DNA of 64,000 bases from Balanoglossus misakiensis. Lineage: Eukaryota; Hemichordata. The position numbers and the translations under genes are program-made. The notes under the pieces were generated by a model. It saw only the letters and a program-made list of their open reading frames with translations, was not told the DNA's origin and did not search any database. The DNA lies in the NCBI GenBank assembly GCA_040954595.2, contig CM082579.2, positions 9,982,001-10,046,000 on the forward strand, given 5' to 3'. Below, piece by piece: positions 37,674 through 49,860 of the stretch (position 1 is its first letter; every line of letters starts with the position of its first letter).

Positions 37674-40480
37674 ACAGGCCATATCAGGCTAAAGTCAAGT
37701 CGAGCCAACGTGCAGAATCATACAAAATTCACAAATGAATGTTTGAATATCCTCAATCCAGGTAGATGACTACACAAAATAGTGTCACTTTCCTGATATA
37801 TATTGTTTATCAATGAATGTTAAAAACAGATATAGAGAGAAAACAGTGTGTTCCCAACTTCCCATGCTACTTTTCTTTTAGTTAGGGTGTCTTCAATATT
37901 GTGAAAAAATGTTAAATCATCACTTTACCCGCACTCCTAATGCTATAATTTTCCTATGGTGAACATTTTTGACGACTTCTATCAAGAAATAAATCGCGGT
38001 GACTTAATGTTTTCTTTATATAATTCAATAATTCCTTCTTTTGGTACCCCTTGCGAAATTTTGTAAACAAATGCCAATATTATTGCAACACTGTTTTCTC
38101 AGCTTCTCGCATCTCAACTGGTAGAACTTTAATGCAGAGGTTTTGTTCAACCGCAAACTTCAAAATTAATTGCCTTCATAATTGATAACTCGAAGTTAAC
38201 ATAAGTGCGACCCTGTTATCAGTAATAAAGATAGTCACTTTGTCCGAGTGAAACATACTTTCTGGGGGAAGAGAAGATGTGTTAGTCAGATATTCAAAAC
38301 GTACGAAATACCACTCCCGAGTTACATGAAGGAAGGTTTTCGTGTTTCACATTCTAATGGAATTAGCAATCACAGCTACACATAAACTTGGCAAAAGTGA
38401 AATTAGAGATAATACTTCAAAATGTGCCATGGTCCAGAAATTTAAAACATCGATACGTGTTCGGATTGCTTTTGCATGTTGATCTTCTGACTGTCTGTGG
38501 TTGTTTTTCGTGCGTACTTTGGTGTGTGTGTGTGCATCTTGCTCTCTTTTACAATTATTCATGAGCATTTCTAGTTCTTGATCATCATTCATTCGAAACA
38601 AAGTTTTCTTTCTTTCTTTATTTACTTAGTAGAATGGACTGGGTTGATGAACTGACCATGTTTACCGAACCTGTGAATGCTATGTAATATATATATATAT
38701 ATTGAATGTTAAAGTATATTAAACCTAGTAACAAAATAACGCTATACTTAAAAAAATCATGTGCAATAATGATTTCCTTTCAAATAAAGTACATGTAGTA
38801 TAATTTAGAGATTTAATTTTTGGACAGTATTTGTGAACTATGTAAAATTGAATTCTGACCTTTGGGTTTTATTCTAAATTAGGAAGTGATGTAGTGACAT
38901 ATACATGTATAACCTCTGTAACTTGGCTATATTGGATTACATGTATACTATTCGTATTTTCATGGCTATACCGTTGCACCAGGCAATGGCACATTACCTG
39001 TTATATTGCCTATATGATGGAATAAACCAGATAGACCAGTGTTTAGCCATGCAGGTGTCGTCTTCTATATGTATGTGTTTCCTCGCCTTGGGTACTAGTT
39101 TTATTTTGTTCAATAGACACAGCAGCATTAATCGATATACAATGCAACAAATGCTAAAAAAAGTACATAAATAGTAATACATATCAATTGGCTTCCGGCT
39201 GGTATGCAGAATTAGAACGTACTCATGTCACAACAATGAATGTTATTCCGCTAAGTGCGATATCTCGAGATAAGAGACTTGTTTAATTATCGTAGCAAAA
39301 ATAAAAGCTTTGAAGCCGAGAAATACAAGACTTATTCAACCTTTAGAAAAGGTGCAGAGTTTAACCAAAATTGTAATGCCTGAGCCGTTTAACGCGGTCG
39401 GCCATGTCTTTTTGTTCTGTCAAACATGGGTGTGAATAAGCTGCCTAGCTATATAGGCACGCTAGTGCACGGAAGTGTTTTTGCCTGCCTATTGAACTTT
39501 TTCGGTGAAAAAGCAAATGCATGCGATCGTCTCCATAGGTCCACAAATAACTACATGTACTGTAAAGGTCCCATTAAACAATTCTAGCAAAGAAGAGATA
39601 TAAGGGCCTAGGGAGGGTGATATTGTGCACACGTCGACCGCCAACGTTTATCCTTGAAGGGAGTCGCGACGCTCAAACACACGGCGGCCCTTGGCAACTA
39701 CCTGCCATTTTGATCCATTTTTGGATGTCGATGATAGTAGCAAACGAACAGGCTCGATCACTTAAATTAATGGTTTCTGTCTCTGACATGATTGCCTACC
39801 GGAAAATGTCAACTCTGAAACGAAGATATACCTACGGGCAGTCAATTTCCTAAATCGAGGAAATGCGATTCCTCAGAACACCAGGTGAAGGAACGACCGA
39901 CGTCTTTGAATCAGGTGCGGGTACGTATCTAATTCTCATGTAGACAAGTTCCCCTAGGACAATTTGTAAATATATGAACATAGCTCCATTTGTTTAATTA
40001 CTTTTTTGAAAACATCAATGTGAAGCAACAATAATCAAACACGTATAGAACAGGAGAAACGCTAGTCTCGGTTACCTAGACCCCCCTGTTGGGCACTCCA
40101 GAAAGAGGGTCTGGGGAAACGCCATAGACAAATCTCCAGGCAAAAATGGCCGACCTGAGACAAAAGCGATGCATGATGGTCGATATTTGTAACATTTGAT
40201 ATTACGATATGACGATATTAGAAAACTACTAGAGTGTACAGCTTAGATACATGTATTGTCAGAATATAGCACAGTTAATCATTTAATGGTCTCTTTTCAC
40301 AGATAAGAGGGGAAAATCCATTATGTTACTAGATGTATAATATTACGTTAGCTGCTTCAAGATTGACCTGCCACCATCAAAATATCGGTATACGCCTACA
40401 CCGCATTACCGTCAGGATAATAGTATATATACAATAATAATAATGAGTATCCCCATCACGTCGGTATAAGAACAGTATAC
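37674..40480. other. Intergenic region downstream of the GPCR gene
   Basis: AT-rich, with AATAAA at 37988, an AT dinucleotide run near 38690 and no ORF with recognisable domains on either strand. The ORFs at 38905-39174 and 39617-39853 (plus) have no motifs and no splice context. Confidence 0.5.
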
Positions 40481-40950
40481 AATATCAGCAGAAAACGTGA
40501 CGTTCCCTGTTGGGTTCCAGTAGATTTCATTGGATAATCGCTCAGGGCATTCCTGCCAAGGGAAATTATAATAAATTACTACAATGGGAATTAGAAACTA
40601 AACGTTCAGAAATGTAATTGAAACAATTACATATGTTTCGAAAATGAATTGTACGTGTTACCGTAAAGTCACTCCTATATACCGATTGGGTTATTTCTTC
40701 ACCTTCCGTTTTTCAAAAGTAAGGAAATCATTTTCTGGGACATACGATACAACTGAGACGATAGATGGAGAAGGGGGAATATAAATAATTCTACAAGATT
40801 CCAGATTATACGATTCACTATTAAATAAGTTACTTGCATTTCCGTGCTGGTCATTACATATATGTCATTGGAATAAAATGTGACCGTTCCGTTTAAACAC
40901 TCACTGGCCCTTTCACCAGCAAGTTTTGACCCCTGTGAAGTTAGAAAAAA

Positions 40951-41034
<84 letters not shown>

Positions 41035-41376
41035 GATGATGATGGCTATTAATATTCGTGAACATACAATTTGGTTACACTGAGAAAATATTCGTGGAAA
41101 ATAGACCAGCTTCACATAATGATTATAGGCCAATAACCTATAGCCAGACAGTGTGAACATGGTATGCCGATACAGTCTTCGCAACAGGCAACATTTCCCT
41201 ACCACTTTTCGGATGCTGCGCATCCTCTATAAAAGCACGATTATAATCATTATTATAATCGCATTTATAGACATGCTTCTTAGTAATCAAGTTTTACAGT
41301 TTTCTCTTACCCGACAGGGAGGTTTACGGCACTTTAAGTATCTGGGGGGAGACACTTCATGGAAGAGCACCTTCAT
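40481..41376 (-). CDS. Possible exons of an unrecognised extracellular protein
   Basis: Three in-frame blocks with splice signals: 41311-41376 (22 residues from an ATG, or 41311-41341 if the AG at 41343-41342 is used; ...YLKCRKPPCR, donor GTAAGA), 40834-40932 (33 residues, LAGERASECLNGTVTFYSND, acceptor CAG, donor GTAACT) and 40481-40552 (24 residues, ECPERLSNEIYWNPTGNVTF, donor GTATAC). All junctions are phase 0. The last two blocks share a motif around E-C...G-x-V-T-F, so they may be repeats of one module. An ATG repeat (40950-41030) lies in the intron between the first two. I do not recognise the family; parts recall the HRM-type cysteine motif of secretin-family receptors. The 3' end and any more 5' exons were not found. 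Confidence 0.33.
40950..41031. repeat. ATG/GAT trinucleotide microsatellite
   Basis: About 27 GAT units. The minus-strand reading gives an artefactual polyhistidine frame. Confidence 0.95.
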
Positions 41377-41940
41377 TTTTCCCGCCTTGACAATATTTGC
41401 ATTTTCCTTTAGGGGGAGTCAATTCTAGGAACAGCCTTTTCAATTTTACAGCCTTGACTACAAGACAACGAACGGGTTCATCTCCTCGTTTTGCTGTTTT
41501 ATTGAGGCAGGCAACTGGCGAGGAAATTTCCATCATCGTTACACATTGTTAACTTTGCAATAAAGGGTCAATATCTCTTGGCCATTTTTCGCCAATTCTG
41601 GTTGTGTCGTGTTTTTGTATCTCCCACAAACAGAGCAAAATGACCAGTACAGGTCTATTCTGGTGCAGGGATATAAAATAGATGTTACGTCTTTTTATGC
41701 TTAATATCTCATACCAAAATTATTATACACCAAAAAATTGCACCCGTTTCAAAGCCTACTCTCAAAATCGGATTCACATAAAATTGGACACTTGCAAAAC
41801 ATACTTCCTACATAACTCTAAGTTGCATAAATGCGAAGCGACTGTTAAGATGTCTGCCAGTTTTGCAGACGCCGACGGCAGATTATGACCTTGAATTAAA
41901 ACGACTGGGGATATCCACGTGAGAAAGCTATTTTCTCCCT

Positions 41941-42011
41941 AGCTGCAATTATTGTAGCCTTGGGGGCCGTCAGCGATCAACCAACCCACCAAGGCTACAA
42001 TAATTGCAGCT
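41941..42011. repeat. 23-bp perfect inverted repeat
   Basis: agctgcaattattgtagcct... at 41941-41963 is complementary to 41989-42011, with a 25-nt loop. Confidence 0.9.
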
Positions 42012-42057
42012 ACTTTCTCCCTGGAGACACCCTTTCCCACCGGTTACGTTTCAGCAA

Positions 42058-44008
42058 AAAACTGGTAAAGTTTAATCTAAATGTCACGAACTATAAACGA
42101 GTGATATTTCACGGTAAACTTAACGGGGAGTAAGCGATACGGCCTTGGCCGTATGATGCACACGCTTTTTCTTAAAAACATCGCCTGAGAACCCAATAGG
42201 CAAAATGCAGATATGAGTGAACAACTGTCAGTTCCCTTGTGCTCACGTAATCTTGCTAGATGCTTACAAGGTTTGCTGTTTGCAGTTTGTCCCTCGCCAC
42301 GTTCACGGTTCGAAACGTCTTAGTTGGTACTATGTATTCTCCAACAACCTTGTAAATAGGGTTTATTTTGACCGGCGCTTCGCTGTTCACAATGTCGGGT
42401 AGGCTCATTAGTTCGTCAAAGCACGCAACATCTTGATTGACGACGATGTTGATTACAGAATCATTTTGATGTTACTTGAGCCATACATCCATTCCCTTGA
42501 ATGGTATGGATGTTTCATACTACACATCACAATGACAAAAATGGCTGGTGTAGCTAACAACCAATTCATAGTCTTAGCTCTCTGTAGAATCAAGTTTAAT
42601 AGCGGTTGATTGTCATTATTCGTATACTTTTGACATTAACAAAAACGCGGTATCGCTTACAGAACGCTAAATTAAAGGAAAAAAGAAAGCACAGACTAGA
42701 TTCAAGAGTCGTCGATGTGCCGCTGTGGCATTTTCATTAAACGACTGACCTATTTCATTGAAGTAAGCGCCAAAAGTTACCAGAAGACAATTTTGGCGTC
42801 GTTTGCGACTGATAATTTCACGAGATTATGGGGCAACTGCGCTTGCATCTCCCAGAGTATTGCGTGACGCCATCTTCCGATACACACTGTACTGGACGCG
42901 CGCGTTTGGTCTTCCTTATTTTTATTTTGGCAGAATAAAATTGTTGAACTTTTAAACAAAGCAGCAGGTTCGACAGTGACAACATATTATATGTGAATAA
43001 CTTCACAATTTTTATTAATATCTTAAACTTAAAATGTTTCGTTTCAAAAGAGGTGTCATCCCTATACCGAATGGACCCGTTATTTACATTCCATTTTTCA
43101 CAAATAAGACAATTATTTCCGGGACCTACGGTATGATAAGTTTTCATGGGTAAGGCAGGACTGACACGAAACCTCTTCCCATATAGATCCGAGTTCAGCG
43201 AAACTGGTGAAGATTTATCTAAATGTCAGATTTTCTCGTTAAACTATATAAGTATAGATTATTGCATGAGTAACGATGCATTGCGCTTGATATCACTTGT
43301 GGTCATCCGTTTGTGAAATTCACGTGGCCGCAGGCCGAGTGAATTTTACAAACGGTAAGCCCATTTAGTTCGTCAAAGCACGCAACTTCTTGATTGCCGA
43401 TAATGTTGATTGTAGAATCATCGAATATGTCATGTTACTTGATCCACATATCCATTCCCTTGAATGGTATGGATACTTGATACTACACATCCAATGCTAA
43501 CAGCCAATTCATAGTCTTACCTCTCTGTCTAGATAGAATGAAGTTTAATAGCGATTGATTGTCGTCACTCATACCTTAGGCATTAACAAAACCGCAGTAT
43601 CTCTGACAGGACGCTAAATTACAGGGAGAAGGAGAAAGTATACCGTCACAAACTGGGTTCAAGATTCGTCACTTTGCCGCTGTGATAGTTTATTTCAACA
43701 ACTGCCCCCATGATATTGAAGTAAGCGTCAACTGTTACCGGAATACAGCCTTGGCGTGTTTTGAGATTATGTGGCAAGTATAGGATTGTATCTCCCATGC
43801 AGAGTCACCATAATATCCGATACACAACTTGACGCGCGCGATTGGTCTTCCGTATTTTTATGTTTGCAGAATAAAATGGCTGAACTTTAAACCAAAGCAG
43901 CAGGTTCGACGGTGACTTAAACCGCCGTGTGCGAACAACATACTATGTGAATACTTTCACGTTTATTCATCCTTAACTCAAAATATTTCGTTTCAAAAGA
44001 GGTTTGAT
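42058..44008. repeat. Diverged tandem duplication of about 1 kb
   Basis: Blocks such as gttcgtcaaagcacgcaac, ccattcccttgaatggtatg, aattcatagtctta and atttcgtttcaaaagaggt (first copy gtttcgtttc...) recur in the same order about 950-1140 nt apart. The first copy runs about 42058-43056, the second about 43201-44008. Confidence 0.75.
43307..43355. repeat. Hairpin at the junction of the tandem copies
   Basis: ccgtttgtgaaattcac at 43307-43323 pairs with 43339-43355 (one mismatch) around a GC-rich loop. Confidence 0.75.
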
Positions 44009-45500
44009 GATGGCATTACCATGTGCGTTAACAGATATAGAGTAAAGGTGGATCATAACTTTACTTTAATTTCTAAATTACCGATTGGGTTACGTGTACT
44101 TACCGCTTGATCTTCGTACTAGTTTGCCGATAAAATTTCTGCAGTCAAACGGCAGCCACTGTAAAGTTGTATTTTATTTACGGAGAGTATGGTGATCATC
44201 TGTTTCTATGATATGTCCTAAATATATGGCACGCTGAAAATAGGTAAGTGACAAAGAAAATACCGCGGGGATATATTGAATCTATGTTCTGGTGTTTTAC
44301 GTATCGTCACTGGAAGTCTAGGCGAATGGCTTTGTACCACAATTAATCGATTAGGGACCTTACAACAAATTGACCAAACGAAATAATTCGTTTTTCTTTT
44401 CCAGAAACAAATAGTAACGTCAAAAACTTCCATGCATTACAGAGAATAGTATGGTCAACGTGAAATGCACGGAGTCAAGTCTTCGTTACAGACTGGCGCA
44501 TATTTTGCTTCTTGTGCTAATGAATGCATCAAAGAGATATCAAGTTATATATTCAAAACTTCATGTTAAAACCGTGGATAGCACGTTTCTGATGGGTACT
44601 AATAGATGTATATTGGTCCGATGTTAACTATTTTAAGCAAAAAAGAAAAGAAAAAGAAAAAAAAGAAAATGGTTTTGTTAGCTACTTTGTAAATTAAAAC
44701 CGAGAAACAGCCCTCATCATATCCCTAGAAAATTCGAACTGCTTTTGTATAAGGGGACACTTAAAGGTTGGAAGTTTACGAAGACAAAATAACAAGTGGC
44801 TTTGTTTTATTCAGTTAAAAGGGGCAGAATGTTCATGTCGCTATTAAGAGATTGTGCGGCAGACCGGATGGTTATTTCGGTGAAAAAAGAATCCACAGGA
44901 CTACGAGGCCAAACGTCCTGCTGCGACACGATGGATCGAGGCTCTCGCACTACAATATATATTAAACATCTTACAATACGAATATAGATCCCTCATCCGT
45001 TTAATAGTAGAACATTTTATTTTTAATTTGCAGAACATTTAGACCTCTTTTATTAAAGCACATGTCATCCATTTTGAAACTCAACTGATGTTAGGGACAT
45101 TGTAGCAGTGCAACTAAAATATCAAAGAAATGCATATTAATTATCAATTATCTTATATGCTTTCCAGGGATAAATAAATAATTAAATCGAAATGTGATGT
45201 GCAAAAAAACGTATTATTTGACACGTCGGTGACGTGGTACGTTGAGGAAAATTACAAAAAAAATCAATATTTATAGCTAAATCAGGAATATAAAACGTGG
45301 AATTGGAGCCCTTAACATAAAAAATCCCAGTTAAATTTACACTTTTATATATATTACTTTTTATCCAAATCCGTGAATATAAAGTGTGGAATTTGTTCCC
45401 AAATCATCCCAGTGAAAATTAATGTATTTGCAGAAACCGAATTAATGATTAGCAAATTTATGTAGCGCAGAAACTCATGAGTATACGTCTGGCAATAAAA

Positions 45501-48500
45501 CTATTCCTTTTTGATGATTATAGCCCGGAGATCGTTCTTGAAGACCAGCTTTCCATCTCTAACTACAGAACACTGATCGCCTTTTATGTAGTTCAGCAGC
45601 TCGTTCAGCAGCTCGTCTGCACCGGTCGCCAGGACATCCTCCGTCTCGGTTATCATGTCAAGAAGCACGCCTCCTACGGGCGACTTCTTGAAGCATTCGT
45701 CGAGGTATGCTGAAGACGACAGTTTGCTGGTTGAGTACACAATGCCGTTTCTCTGCAGGATTTCACCAATGTCTTCGGCGGTAGTCATGTTATGGTAGTA
45801 GATCGGAAACTGTGTGAACGCTTTGTTGAACCTGTTCCAGGTATCTGTGAACACAAAATGACATGGTTATGAAAACTACACCACTATACAAAACTTGGAC
45901 AATCTAATGCAACAAGACTTGCTTCAAAATGACATCAAATCAAGTGACAAGAGAAAGAAAGGTCTGCCATTTACAGTGAAACCACTCACAGGTCACATAA
46001 ACACATACGACGTGCATTTAGGTTCTTTCTCGATAATTGAAATGTATCGATTGACATACTGCCACATGTCCATACAGTTGATGGACATCGAACGACATCG
46101 AATCAGGTGAGTGAAAAGTGAAAGCCAAAAGATACCCCGTCCATATGCAGTTATCTTATTGGGAATCCGGCCGAGGTTCCAGTGTAGAAATATGTTTATA
46201 AAGTTTAGCACTCATTTTGCCTGATGTATAATGTGTCGTTTTCGGACTGAGTGGAACGGTCATAGACTATCTTACTCGATTTGGCGGGAGTCTGGGCAGC
46301 AAATAACCGATATACCCTGCGCTATCGCGTGTAATATAGGCATTTGTGCAATAATTAGTGAAGCTAGTTTGTGATTGGATAGATGAATTTGTAGAAATAG
46401 CATATGATTCTGGTAACTCACAGCCCCTCGGGGGTAATAAACGGCTGCTATGACACTCATGGCCAAGCTATAGGTGTCCAATAGAGTATGATGCGGTGCT
46501 ATTGAGAAAGAAAATGTTTGTTCACGGATCTGTCTGTGTGTCTGTATGTCTATGTCAACACGTATGCATACGTGTCTGTGTCGTGTCTAATCCATCCATC
46601 CATCCTGTCATCAACTGTAATGTATAGTGTTATTGTAACGTGTACTGTTGTGTTGTGTTGTGTAATGCACTCTACTGTACTGGGATGTTATCAACGAGTG
46701 CCACTCACCGGAAACTAAAACAATAGTCAGACACCCGTTCGGTTTCAGATAGTTCTTATAAAAATCTAGAATAGTTTCTTCAATATCGTCTACAAAATAT
46801 ATCATCTGGATCATATGAATTAAATCAAACTTTGGTGTCCCGTTTGACCATGAACTCTGCAAATTGAAAAAAGGAAAATGTGTGCAGAACATGTAATAAA
46901 ACATATCACAGAAATATTGGAATATGGAAGCAACATGTGCGGTTAAAGGTCCGACAAAAACCATGCGGATGTTCGCTCTATAGGACTGGACAGAGATTAC
47001 AGCCTTACATGGGTGTTTTTTTTTCGAAACAGGAGAGTGAGAATATTCGCATTCGTAGTCTTGTAAATGCTGATTCTTTTTGTTTTTCGCCCTTTTGGGT
47101 TTATTTTGTGCAGATAAGTGTCTTTAATTTTTATATTTTTATATCCGGGTTTATATGGTCCTGAATGAAAGGATAATGTTTCATCATAATCTCGGACGCC
47201 GCGCCGTCAATCGCATACGTATTCCTTGGCCAGATGCTGCGTATACCGAGTTCCAAGACGTGGCTATAGCTCTTCAGGCACACTGGAATTTAATTTTTGC
47301 CAACGGCCAATAATCGTTCTGTGCCACAATACGTTAAATTGGATTAACGATAAGGTGTTCAGTAATTCTACAATTAATGAGTTACAAGCGTCTACAATTT
47401 ATCACACGTTCCATGGTAAACCGTTAAATGCCAGTCACGTTACTCACAAGCCTACACCGTATAGGATTGTCAACTAACCCGATATTCTTCTGATTTTTGC
47501 GGATACCATTTGAAATCTACGCACTCAAATTCTCCCTCGGATTTGACGCTTTTCTTGTAAAGATCGAGCGCTTGTACGTCTGGTTCCACCGCCGTGTGTT
47601 GGATCTTTTTCGATTTCTTCTGAAACGCCCTGAGGATACGGGTGTCAATTTCACCTGCAATTATAAAAAAATAAAACTGAACAAAATTTGAAATTGGAAT
47701 GAATTGATTTTTCAGCCATAATGTGCGAAAGTTCAGTTCAGGAAACACTCGCTGCCATCGTGAATAAACTGCCGCAGAAAACACCACTGGTATGACGACC
47801 CAGATCACGTACATAGACCAAAGACTGCTATCATAGTATGATACACTGTTACACAGAATAGAACAAGAGATGCGAAGGTAGAGTCTGCGCTTATAATTCT
47901 GTTGAAAAAATAACTGCACAGATAGAGGCCTAGGCCTATATAGTGTAAGGCTCTAACGAGGAATAACGTGGAATTATGGTAATACTGGAGACTACTAATC
48001 CGGGTTGCCTGAAAACATAATAATGCTCATTGCATTTATAGAAATGTGGAGAGCATGAAATACAAAGACTGTTCTCGTATGAAACTTGCCTGAACCGCTT
48101 CCCACGCCGAGGATTTCAATTGCTCCGTTACCATCTGGAGTCACCTGATCAAACAGGACACTGTCCACCCATTTGCCGATTGTCTCGTGCTCATCCGAGT
48201 GGCGCAAAAACGACTTCCAAGCCATTTGCATGTACTGAGGGTTCTGGTATATGCTCTTCATTTCGGACATCTCGCTATGGCTGTAATCACCGTGCGATAT
48301 TCGAACAGGTACTGTATGGACGCTCACTGTTTGGTATCAACACGGCCAATGAAAAAGTCCTTGCTACACACACGTCTGGTTCACTGCATATAACGCATGC
48401 GCAGGTATAGCGTGTATAATAATACTTGTGCATGTACCAGGCTGGAAGTTGTTCTCTTAATTAAACACCCACCTATTTATTTTTGTTTCCGCTCTTTCAA

Positions 48501-49860
48501 ATTTTACTTTGGAGTCATAACCGGTAAATATATCGGAGCCATGAAAGACAATCTATAGCACGTGCAACACACTTCCATAGTCAGTAATGTACTCTCCTAA
48601 AAAATATAAATAGATTCTAGAGAAACGACATCCCAAATTAATGAGAGGGACATTGCTATCATTTACGAGTCTATCAAGCCATATATTTACCACGCTCCTA
48701 CCCCCATATTTTTTCTAAATGTTATTTCGGGTACCATTTCCAGTATGGATACATTCTGAACACTTGACTTGTATTCATCCATGTTGTATTTTTTAGCCTT
48801 TCTGTTTAAATAGTGCATCGATTTTCAGGACTGAATTCTTGGCTCACTCGTCAATTCTCCTGATGAGCGAGTGACACGCGAAACAACGTTGTAGAGATAA
48901 AATCGTTTTCTTCCAGCTGCTCATATGTTCTATTCCTTGAGCATCTAAACCGAGAAAAGGCTCGTGTGTATTTCATGTTACAATTTAGTGAGAGATATTC
49001 TCCGGTTATATCTAAGCCCCAATAGCAGACACTTGTAGCATATTTTAATTGATAGTATACTTCAATATGTTCCTTATCATTAATTGACAACTGACCCATT
49101 TTAAATGTGTGGATATTCTAACACCCCGCATGCGCGGTAAACGATGGTAGTTGTAAACGCTTGCAATGGGCCAATGTACAAACGGGAGTGGTGCTGTGAC
49201 CAAATTATTATTTTCTTGCTCATATGTAAATCAACAGAACAGAAACAGTCGGGGGTTAATGATGTGTTTGTGTATACCCAGCAATAAGCTTATTTAATAG
49301 GACCATTCTAATTTTGAATATAAAATAATGAAATATAATGCGAAAATTAGCAGCTATTGGGACTTTTACCTGTTGACACTAGCATAAGCGCGCAGTTTGT
49401 TCTCTTGGGTATTGAATTCCGTGCACCCATTGTGAATCTCACGAAAGCGCAATTTTACGTATTTTCGTGGTAGAAGTGGAAACTGTCTCTATGGACTGAC
49501 TTCCGTCCCAGATCGTGAGGTCGAATAAGTTGATCAACTATGTTGCTAAATAAAGCAATTTGAATACTGGTAAAAACAATTTCACTGTTCAATTTTCTAT
49601 CCGCTTTAAACAAAAAACATGATCGATGATAGAGCCACTCTGCCTGTCTGTAGAGACTAATCAAATGAAATAACAGTTCGGCAATCGGGCTTTAACCACA
49701 AATGCACTCGAACAGCCGCAAACAAAGAAGACCAAAATGGTCTGTAGTTCAGTAATCTTCAGTTGGCACTATTTGCACAACCACAAAGTTTACTCTTACC
49801 TGTTTCGGTTATGCGTCCGCAGTAGAGCAATAGCATCGACATAAGGACTAGTTGGCACAT
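45501..49860 (-). CDS. Histamine N-methyltransferase-like SAM-dependent methyltransferase
   Basis: Five exons: 49800-49860, 48090-48311, 47479-47654, 46709-46856, 45501-45844 (951 nt, 316 residues, TAG stop); phases agree throughout. HNMT transfers a methyl group from S-adenosylmethionine to the imidazole ring of histamine, inactivating it. The SAM loop reads GVGSGSGEIDTRIL (89-102), matching GGGAGEID of the human enzyme. The three histamine-binding residues of human HNMT (E28, Q143, N283) have counterparts E61 (SDEHE), Q170 (IHMIQMIYFV) and N306 (LVFKNDLRAII). Human HNMT is 292 residues and cytosolic. Here exon 1 adds MCQLVLMSMLLLYCGRITET, which reads as a signal peptide. An alternative start at 48327 (MSVHTVPVRIS) would drop it. 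Intron 2 starts with GC. Substrate specificity is unproven; invertebrate deuterostomes often have several such genes. Confidence 0.85.
49800..49860 (-). CDS. Methyltransferase gene exon 1: putative signal peptide
   Basis: Twenty residues plus one base, with core LVLMSMLLLY, and a good donor GTAAGA (49799-49794). Phase 1 matches the acceptor at 48312 and gives the reading frame of the conserved domain. It is 1.5 kb from exon 2. Evidence is splice signals, phase and hydrophobicity only. Confidence 0.55.

Larger units (their letters stand above)
41377..45500. other. Non-coding region with tandem duplication
   Basis: No supported gene. Contains a 23-bp inverted repeat (41941-42011), the two diverged copies described under repeats (about 42058-43056 and 43201-44008) and AT-rich spacer up to the 3' end of the methyltransferase gene. 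No exon-like conservation signals were seen. Confidence 0.5.

Noticed and set aside
39617-39853. Plus-strand 78-residue frame
   Set aside because: No recognisable motif, no splice context and no neighbouring exons.
40699-41223. 174-residue frame with a long polyhistidine run
   Set aside because: Read through an ATG/GAT microsatellite; only the short spliced segments listed separately look plausible.
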